From: an uncultured Pseudomonadales bacterium
GTDB lineage: Bacteria > Pseudomonadota > Gammaproteobacteria > Pseudomonadales > Porticoccaceae
Reading direction: 5' to 3'
DNA length: 5,421 bases
Assembly: GCA_937998635.1 (NCBI GenBank)
Contig: CALLDA010000173.1
Location: forward strand, 1 to 5,421
This document shows, piece by piece, positions 1-4,492 of this stretch. The notes under the pieces are model-generated. The model was not told where the DNA came from. It saw only the letters and a list, made by a program, of their open reading frames with translations, and did no database searches. The translations under genes and the position numbers were made by a program. Each line of letters begins with the position of its first letter. The first letter of the stretch is position 1.

Positions 1-19
1 CCAGCTAGATAGCATAATT

Positions 20-48
20 TACTCTAGGTCTTTGATTACCCCAGAGTA
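20..48. repeat. Weak inverted repeat near left edge
   Basis: TACTCT (20-25) pairs with AGAGTA (43-48), and inner GGT/ACC arms (27-29 and 37-39) add three pairs around an 8-nt loop with small bulges. No T-run follows on either strand, so a rho-independent terminator is not supported. It may be a chance structure or a remnant of the 3' region of an upstream gene. Confidence 0.25.
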
Positions 49-180
49 TTAAAACCCCGAGGCCTTAGACTAACAAAACGCTCGACAGACCCACTTCGAT
101 TTGGTGAACTGAGCTCAGCTTAAAATTGATAAACCCAAACCAGCATCAGCGCAATTTGATACAAACCGCAGGCTGGTCTC

Positions 181-244
181 TTCTAAAAAACCATTGTTCT
201 AAAAAACCATAGTTCTAAAAACCTTAATTCTAAAAAAAACACAG
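181..244 (+). repeat. Four-copy ~16-bp A-tract tandem repeat before rmf
   Basis: Four head-to-tail units, each starting TTCTAAAAA, occupy 181-196, 197-212, 213-227 and 228-244. Copies 1 and 2 differ at one position (ending CCATTG versus CCATAG). Copy 3 is 15 bp (TTCTAAAAACCTTAA) and copy 4 is 17 bp with an A8 run. The array ends 31 bp before the rmf start codon, so it lies in the promoter or 5' leader. The 16-bp period is about one and a half helical turns, so successive A-tracts would face alternate sides of the helix rather than adding to one bend. It could be an UP-like element, a protein-binding array or simple slippage expansion; the sequence does not decide. Confidence 0.8.
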
Positions 245-275
245 TTTACCTTTTAAAGCGACGGAGTACGGCTAA

Positions 276-485
276 ATGAAAAGACAAAAACGAGACATAT
301 CCCAACGTGCGTACAGCAAAGGTTACCAGGTAGGTTACCAGGGCCGATCCGAAGAGGGTTGTCCTTTTCAGGAAGGCACCCTGACCGCACGGGAATGGCT
401 CAATGGCTGGCAGGAGGGCCATGACGATCATCTCGACGGCATGAGCACCCAAACCAGCCAACAGAAAATAATGGCCATGCACTGA
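276..485 (+). CDS. rmf: Ribosome modulation factor (RMF), ribosome hibernation protein
   Basis: RMF is a small basic cytosolic protein. In stationary phase or starvation it binds the 30S subunit near the anti-Shine-Dalgarno region and drives 70S ribosomes into inactive 100S dimers. The 69-residue product has the family signature: basic N-terminus MKRQKRD (1-7), RAYSKGYQVG (11-20), GRSEEGCPF (23-31) and the tryptophan motif REWLNGWQEG (39-48). E. coli RMF is 55 residues; this one continues about 14 residues past the core (from around DGM at 54), as remembered for Pseudomonas RMF, so I read it as a complete long form. ATG 276 follows ACGGAG (261-266) at about 9 nt. It stands alone and converges with pyrD; gammaproteobacterial rmf and pyrD are often near each other. 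In enterics rmf responds to ppGpp and growth phase; no such site is identifiable here, but a tandem repeat lies just upstream. Confidence 0.95.
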   Translation: MKRQKRDISQRAYSKGYQVGYQGRSEEGCPFQEGTLTAREWLNGWQEGHDDHLDGMSTQTSQQKIMAMH

Positions 486-532
486 CTTTTTAAACATCAA
501 AACTTACATCTAAACTATTTAGCGGTAATTTG

Positions 533-612
533 TCTGGGAGGAAGGCCTGGGAGATAAGGCCTGGGCGCAAGCCTGGATAAGCGTGTTAGCAGGATTTAAG
601 TTCAAAGCCTGG
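533..612. repeat. Short degenerate CCTGGG repeat between rmf and pyrD
   Basis: Units beginning (C/T)CTGG recur at 533, 546, 560 and 572, with spacing of 13, 14 and 12 bp. A fifth AAGCCTGGC copy lies at 605-613, next to the pyrD stop codon at 616. Two units share the 10-mer AAGGCCTGGG (542-551 and 556-565). The array fills much of the gap between two convergent genes. It looks like local duplication with decay, not a known named repeat. Confidence 0.55.
543..576 (+). other. Hairpins in the rmf-pyrD convergent gap
   Basis: Two mutually exclusive or adjacent structures can be drawn. AGGCCT at 543-548 and 557-562 is self-complementary, so the two copies pair around an 8-nt loop on either strand. 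On the + strand RNA, CTGGGC (561-566) pairs with GCCTGG (571-576) through six pairs, including two G-U wobbles, and closes a GCAA tetraloop of the GNRA type (567-570). No U-run follows, so this is not a standard intrinsic terminator. It could protect the rmf mRNA 3' end or limit read-through into pyrD. Confidence 0.3.
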
Positions 613-615
613 CGA

Positions 616-1638
616 TCAAGGTGAAACCTTATCGATGGCCTCAGCCATTTCCTTGATTAAGCCAGGGCCACGGTAGATAAAGCCGCTGTAGATCTGCACC
701 AGGCTCGCTCCAGCGGCTATTTTCTTCGCCGCATCTGCGCCGCTATTTATGCCACCTACTCCAATAATGGGTAAAGCACCGTCTAATATTTTTGCCAGCT
801 CGCCGACCACCTGGGTTGCTTTACTTTCCAGAGGTGCGCCACTCAAACCCCCCTGCTCACCGCCATAACGATGACTCTCCATACCCACTCGTGACACTGT
901 GGTATTCGTTGCAATAACGCCATCGATTTGATTATTCATCAGCACCTCGGCCAACTCGCCCAATGCTTCGCTGCTTTGGTCCGGCGCAATCTTCACTGCC
1001 AGGGGAACATAGCGACCATGTTGATCGGCGAGACCGGCCTGCTTGTCTTTCAATGCGCTGAGCAAAGCTTCGAGTTGTTCTTTGTTTTGCAAGTCTCTCA
1101 GCCCCGGCGTGTTGGGCGAGCTGATATTAATGGCGATGTAATCTGCATGGGCATAGACCTTGTCCATGCAGATGCTGTAATCGTCTACCGCATCGGCGAC
1201 CGGGGTGCTTAAGTTCTTACCAATATTGATACCCAGAACACCCTCGTATCGGCGGGCTTTAACCTGCCCTACAAGATGATCAACACCGAGATTATTAAAA
1301 CCCATTCGATTGATAATGGCCTGGTGTTTGGGCAGCCGAAACAAGCGCGGCTTAGAATTACCTGGCTGGGGCCGTGGTGTAACGGTGCCGATTTCAATAA
1401 AGCCAAAACCCAGCGCCCCCAGCCCATTAAAGTAATCGCCGTTTTTATCAAGCCCAGCGGCCAGGCCAAAAGGATTAACAAAATCGAGACCCATCACCTT
1501 GATGGGCTGTTGTGGTCGGCCCTTTGTATAAGCCCGCAACAGGCCCACACGTTCAGCGACAGAAATACTGGCGAGCGACAGATGATGAGAGCTTTCCGGC
1601 GGCAACTGAAACAGCGCGGCACGCGCAATGCGATACAT
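616..1638 (-). CDS. pyrD: Dihydroorotate dehydrogenase, quinone-dependent (class 2)
   Basis: This FMN enzyme oxidises dihydroorotate to orotate, the fourth step of de novo UMP synthesis, and passes electrons to the quinone pool at the inner face of the cytoplasmic membrane. The 340-residue product is full length (E. coli PyrD is 336). The N-terminal helical extension (about 1-40) typical of membrane-associated class 2 enzymes is present. The barrel carries NPFGLAAGLDKNG (55-67), INRMGFNN (109-116), NISSPNTPGLR (171-181) with the class 2 catalytic serine at 174, AVKIAPD with Lys216, ATNTT with Asn245, and the FMN phosphate-binding GVGGI (293-297). These residues fall one position before their E. 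coli counterparts. The ATG at 1638 follows GGAGG (1643-1647) at 4 nt. The gene is monocistronic by context: it converges with rmf and diverges from the moxR-like operon. Confidence 0.98.
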   Translation of the reverse strand: MYRIARAALFQLPPESSHHLSLASISVAERVGLLRAYTKGRPQQPIKVMGLDFVNPFGLAAGLDKNGDYFNGLGALGFGFIEIGTVTPRPQPGNSKPRLFRLPKHQAIINRMGFNNLGVDHLVGQVKARRYEGVLGINIGKNLSTPVADAVDDYSICMDKVYAHADYIAINISSPNTPGLRDLQNKEQLEALLSALKDKQAGLADQHGRYVPLAVKIAPDQSSEALGELAEVLMNNQIDGVIATNTTVSRVGMESHRYGGEQGGLSGAPLESKATQVVGELAKILDGALPIIGVGGINSGADAAKKIAAGASLVQIYSGFIYRGPGLIKEMAEAIDKVSP

Positions 1639-1921
1639 AGTGCCTCCGCTTTAATTAGAATGATCAGGATAAGGGCGGCAAGGATAAATCAAGGCCTCGG
1701 GCAAGTCACGCCGGTAGCAGGTGAACTCAACAAAAGCGCTGAGATGAAACCAGACCTTAATCAAGGGAACCAATATAAAACCGACTCGTCATAAGCAGGC
1801 AAGAAAATTATCATTTATTACTTTAGTAACAATTTTCACCCATGAGCCAGTAGACCCATTACAATCGGCGCTGCCAAAATACCCATTGCCATTCGACAGT
1901 TACAGGATCTGACATTAGACG
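1639..1921. other. Divergent intergenic region between pyrD and the MoxR operon
   Basis: This 283-bp gap must hold the start signals for both pyrD (leftward) and the MoxR operon (rightward). It contains the pyrD Shine-Dalgarno (1643-1647), a weak leftward TTGCCG-16 bp-TCTAAT pair (1681-1676 and 1659-1654) that lies very close to the start codon, a TATAAA at 1774-1779 without a matching -35, and a nested inverted repeat at 1803-1837. The only open frame over part of it is an extension of a frame opposite pyrD and has no coding character. No promoter can be placed firmly. Confidence 0.6.
1803..1837. repeat. Nested AT-rich inverted repeat, possible operator
   Basis: An outer pair, GAAAATT (1803-1809) and AATTTTC (1831-1837), encloses a perfect inner inverted repeat TTACT-TT-AGTAA (1818-1829). 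The inner palindrome is off-centre, with 8 nt on the left and 1 nt on the right. It lies 85 bp before the MoxR start and 165 bp before the pyrD start. A protein-binding site for a dimeric regulator or an mRNA leader hairpin are both possible; no regulator family is recognised from the sequence. Confidence 0.35.
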
Positions 1922-2890
1922 ATGAACGAAAGTAGTCACTTCGAACAAATACAATCACTCCTCCACTATCTTGACGAATGCATCGTCGGCCAACCAACAT
2001 TATCCCGCAGGCTAATAATGGCCCTGCTGGCTGATGGTCACCTTCTGGTAGAAGGTGCACCAGGCCTCGCTAAAACCAAATCCATTCACACCCTGGCGAC
2101 GGCCATCGAAGGGGATTTTCAGCGTATTCAGTTTACGCCGGATCTTCTGCCTGCCGACATTACCGGCAGTGATATTTATCGACCCGAACACGGTAGTTTT
2201 GAGTTTCAGGCTGGGCCTATCTTCCACAATCTGATCCTCGCCGATGAGATTAACCGAGCACCGGCGAAAGTGCAGTCTGCCCTCCTCGAAGCCATGTCCG
2301 AAAGACACGTCAGCGTCGGTAGCAACACTTACCCCTTACCCCAACTGTTCCTGGTGATGGCCACGCAAAATCCCATTGAGCAGGAAGGCACCTATCCCTT
2401 GCCCGAAGCCCAACTGGACCGCTTTCTGTTGCATGTGAAAGTCGACTACCCCGGTCCGGAAGCCGAGCACAAGATTTTACAACTGGTTCGCAACGAAGCC
2501 TCTGGCGAAGCAGTAAGCGAGCCACCCCAGGTCAGCGCAGAGACTATATTAGCCGTACGAAAAACGGTGTTAGGTGTGTACATGGCTGACAATGTTGAAG
2601 AATATTTAGTCCAGCTAATCAATGCCACGCGCAAGCCCGAAGCCTATGGTGAGGAGCTAGGCTCCTGGCTCGAATACGGTGCCAGCCCCCGCGCCACCAT
2701 CGCCATCGACCGTTGCAGTCGCACCCACGCCTGGCTTGATGGCCGGGATTTCGTGACTCCCGACGATATTCGAGCCGTCACCCCGGACATACTTCGCCAC
2801 CGTCTGATCCTGAGTTTTGAGGCCGAGGCCAACGGTGTCACCGCAGACAAGGTCATCGACGCATTAATTGCGAGCGTGCCCTCCGCCTGA
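1922..2890 (+). CDS. MoxR-family AAA+ ATPase
   Basis: MoxR proteins are cytosolic AAA+ ATPases of the helix-2-insert clade that act as chaperone-like motors, usually with VWA-domain partners encoded beside them. The 322-residue product is of normal family length and all ATPase motifs are visible: Walker A GAPGLAKT (45-52, Lys51), Walker B LILADEINRAP (104-114, Asp108/Glu109), sensor 1 ATQNP (147-151), arginine-finger region QLDRF (164-168, Arg167) and sensor 2 GASPRA (253-258, Arg257). The C-terminal lid domain covers about 200-322. ATG 1922 is the first possible start because an in-frame TGA lies at 1910-1912. The ribosome site is poor: AGGA at 1904-1907 is 14 nt away. It is the first gene of an operon followed at 1 bp by a DUF58 gene. 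The local substrate is unknown; methanol dehydrogenase maturation, the source of the family name, should not be assumed. Confidence 0.95.
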   Translation: MNESSHFEQIQSLLHYLDECIVGQPTLSRRLIMALLADGHLLVEGAPGLAKTKSIHTLATAIEGDFQRIQFTPDLLPADITGSDIYRPEHGSFEFQAGPIFHNLILADEINRAPAKVQSALLEAMSERHVSVGSNTYPLPQLFLVMATQNPIEQEGTYPLPEAQLDRFLLHVKVDYPGPEAEHKILQLVRNEASGEAVSEPPQVSAETILAVRKTVLGVYMADNVEEYLVQLINATRKPEAYGEELGSWLEYGASPRATIAIDRCSRTHAWLDGRDFVTPDDIRAVTPDILRHRLILSFEAEANGVTADKVIDALIASVPSA

Positions 2891-2891
2891 T

Positions 2892-3908
2892 ATGCCCGAG
2901 CCAGGAATTTCTGACAAGAGCTCTGGTAAGCCGACTCCGACTCCAAGTCCGGCACTAAATCCGACAAGGGGTCTTCCAGACCAGTTGCCACCCAACGTTG
3001 CAGCCTCAACGGCGACTCTGGTGCGCCTGCGCCATGCTGCCAAAGAACTGACCCTGTTTCCTCGCATGCCACCCCGGGCGATTATGGCTGGCGGACATCG
3101 CTCGCAGCTCCGTGGTCGGGGCATGGATTTTGACGAAGTGCGACCTTATCAACCCGGCGATGACGGTCGCACAATCGACTGGCGCGTCACTGCCCGCACC
3201 ACCCAAACCCACACCAAAGTGTTTCGCGAAGAACGTGAACGCCCGGTGATGCTGGTATGTGATTTGCGCCAAACCATGTTTTTCGGTAGCCAGAAAACCA
3301 AATCCGTCATCGCCTGCGAAGTCACTGCCGCGCTGGCCTGGGCAGCCTTAAATGCGGGCGACCGTATCGGCGGTCTGGTCTTTGCGCCCACAGGCCAACG
3401 AGACATTAGAGCCAGGCGCAGTCACCACAGCGTCCTGCAACTGATTAAAACCCTTGCCGATACCAGTGCCTCGCTGGTTCATCGCCAGCCGGACAATTAT
3501 TCACTGACTCAAATTATCGAACACACTCGCCGGGTCGCCCATCCTGGCTCTGCAGTGGTCATCGTCAGTGACTTCTTTGATTTTGATCGGGATGGTGAGC
3601 GTCACCTCTTTGAACTGAGCCGACACTGCGATGTGACGCTCTGTCATATCCGCGATGACCTGGACATCACCCTGCCCCCGGCCGGGACTTATTCGGTCAG
3701 CGATGGCATACGTCGCTTCACGCTTAACACCCGTGATACCAAGCTCCGCAAAGCTTTTGAGCTACGCAAACAACAACAAGCTAAAACACTGGAACAAACT
3801 GCCGCTAAATTGCGCGCCACCTATTTACCCATCCGCACCGGACAGGCTGTGATACCCCTGCTGCAAACCGTTTACGGTAACCGAGCCGCCCGGAGGAGGT
3901 CCCGTTGA
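2892..3908 (+). CDS. DUF58 domain protein (degenerate VWA-like fold)
   Basis: DUF58 proteins are the constant partners of MoxR ATPases and are predicted to carry a VWA-like fold. The 338-residue product has no membrane segment and should be cytosolic. The family core is clear: GRGMDF (75-80), RPYQPGDD (84-91), TIDWRVTART (94-103), a VWA-like first strand VCDLRQTMFFG (122-132), and a later strand VIVSDFFDF (223-231). The usual metal-site DxSxS reads DLRQT (124-128), so classical metal binding is doubtful. The first 40 residues form a Pro/Ser/Thr-rich, probably disordered tail. The C-terminus is basic (RAARRRSR). I chose ATG 2892, one base after the MoxR stop; a TTG at 2868 would add 8 residues inside moxR and has no better ribosome site. 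Lack of a Shine-Dalgarno suggests coupling to moxR translation. The last Arg codons contain the ribosome binding site of the next gene. Confidence 0.92.
   Translation: MPEPGISDKSSGKPTPTPSPALNPTRGLPDQLPPNVAASTATLVRLRHAAKELTLFPRMPPRAIMAGGHRSQLRGRGMDFDEVRPYQPGDDGRTIDWRVTARTTQTHTKVFREERERPVMLVCDLRQTMFFGSQKTKSVIACEVTAALAWAALNAGDRIGGLVFAPTGQRDIRARRSHHSVLQLIKTLADTSASLVHRQPDNYSLTQIIEHTRRVAHPGSAVVIVSDFFDFDRDGERHLFELSRHCDVTLCHIRDDLDITLPPAGTYSVSDGIRRFTLNTRDTKLRKAFELRKQQQAKTLEQTAAKLRATYLPIRTGQAVIPLLQTVYGNRAARRRSR
3892..3900 (+). promoter_or_regulatory. Strong Shine-Dalgarno inside the DUF58 gene end
   Basis: GGAGGAGGT is close to a perfect match to the 16S rRNA tail and ends 4 nt before the TTG at 3905. 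It overlaps the CGG-AGG-AGG Arg codons of the DUF58 protein. It decides the TTG start of the DUF4381 gene and may offset the weaker initiation codon. Confidence 0.85.
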
Positions 3909-4492
3909 ATCAGGATCCCCTCGCGCAATTACGGGATATTCACCTGCCCGAAGCCATTGGCTGGTGGCCCCCAGCACCGGGTTGGTGGATATTAACGTTG
4001 CTCCTACTGGTGTCGATTGTATTCACCATCCGATATTTAGTCAGACGGCGGCGGCAACGGTATTTCCGCCGACAGGCTCAGGATCTGCTCACCCGATGCT
4101 GGGAAAGCTACCAATTAAAAAATGATGATCGTCAATTTGTAGAAAGTCTATTTACGCTTGTTCGGCGCGCCTATCTAAGCAGTAATCCGAGTAGTAACCT
4201 CAGTAGCGGCCTGAATAATCCTGGTAACAATGCTAAAAACGATACTTCAAAAGTCGCTCCTGATAACCTCGCTCAGGAACATGAAGATCATCAGCTCAAA
4301 GCTATTAGCTCAGGCCAGGTATTCAACATGCTCGACCAGAGTGTCGGCGGTGATCTCTCAAAACTTCTTTGTCTTGCGGATATCGAAGGGCTTCTTTACC
4401 AACAAAATCCGGAGCCGCTAAAAAATGATCAAACCGAACAACTCTACACCGCCGCAAGGCGTTACTTAAAGCGCGGTGTGCAACGATGCTAA
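3905..4492 (+). CDS. DUF4381 single-pass membrane protein
   Basis: Members of this family are encoded between DUF58 and VWA genes in MoxR operons; their biochemical role is unknown. The 195-residue product begins with the conserved LRDIHLPEAIGWWPPAPGWW region (9-28). One membrane helix follows (about 27-46, WWILTLLLLVSIVF), then a strongly basic stretch RRRRQRYFRRQ (47-57), so the C-terminal part is predicted cytosolic. Helical segments lie at about 55-91 and 135-190. Between them sits a polar Ser/Asn-rich insert (92-115) encoded by a 12-nt repeat. The protein is somewhat longer than the roughly 150-170 residues I expect, and the C-terminal GxxWLxFLD-like motif is diverged (SGQVFNMLD, 136-144). 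The start is TTG, supported by a near-perfect Shine-Dalgarno and a TTGA 4-bp overlap with the DUF58 stop. The gene overlaps the VWA gene by 7 bp. Confidence 0.85.
   Translation: MNQDPLAQLRDIHLPEAIGWWPPAPGWWILTLLLLVSIVFTIRYLVRRRRQRYFRRQAQDLLTRCWESYQLKNDDRQFVESLFTLVRRAYLSSNPSSNLSSGLNNPGNNAKNDTSKVAPDNLAQEHEDHQLKAISSGQVFNMLDQSVGGDLSKLLCLADIEGLLYQQNPEPLKNDQTEQLYTAARRYLKRGVQRC
4178..4231 (+). repeat. 12-nt in-frame tandem repeat coding a Ser/Asn-rich linker
   Basis: Successive 12-nt units at 4178, 4190, 4202 and 4214, with a half unit at 4226, encode SSNP, SSNL, SSGL, NNPG and NN. AGT/AGC and AAT/AAC codons recur at the same unit positions with decay along the array. The reading frame is kept, consistent with expansion of a flexible linker by slippage in the DUF4381 gene. 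Confidence 0.65.

Larger units (their letters stand above)
1..275. other. Non-coding region upstream of rmf
   Basis: No convincing coding region is seen on either strand. The stretch is AT-rich and contains a weak inverted repeat (20-48), a 10-bp perfect palindrome (109-118), TTGATA boxes at 126-131 and 156-161, and the tandem A-tract repeat listed separately. The TTGATA at 156-161 resembles a -35 element, but no good -10 lies 16-18 bp downstream, so no promoter is called. The rmf ribosome binding site (ACGGAG, 261-266) lies at the right end. A gene upstream could end at or before the left edge, but nothing here identifies it. Confidence 0.6.

Noticed and set aside
109..118. Perfect 10-bp palindrome CTGAGCTCAG upstream of rmf
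   Set aside because: It is a single short palindrome, with no second copy or known operator match and no T-run for a terminator.
246..500. 84-codon - strand frame with hydrophobic stretches covering rmf
   Set aside because: It is the complement of rmf, whose family match on the + strand is unambiguous.
510..522. CTAAA-CTA-TTTAG hairpin after rmf as a terminator
   Set aside because: The stem is only 5 bp, mostly A-T, and no U-run follows.
1654..1681. Leftward TTGCCG-16 bp-TCTAAT as a sigma-70 promoter of pyrD
   Set aside because: The expected transcription start would fall inside the Shine-Dalgarno at 1643-1647, leaving almost no leader. It is possible but not strong enough to call.
1276..1794. 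172-codon open frame on the + strand opposite pyrD and running into the intergenic region
   Set aside because: It is antisense to a complete, strongly conserved pyrD, has no recognisable domain, and its extension beyond pyrD covers the region where promoters must lie.
1862..1879. Leftward TGGCAG...TTGTA resembling a sigma-54 -24/-12 promoter
   Set aside because: The GG-to-GT distance is one base too long, the -12 GC is GT, and it lies over 220 bp from pyrD.
2868..2891. Upstream TTG start for the DUF58 gene
   Set aside because: It would overlap moxR by 23 bp with no better ribosome site, and the ATG at 2892 directly after the moxR stop is the simpler choice.
2644..3072. 142-codon open frame on the - strand across the MoxR/DUF58 junction
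   Set aside because: It is antisense to two well-supported genes and its composition (Ser/Arg-rich) is what the opposite strand of such genes gives.
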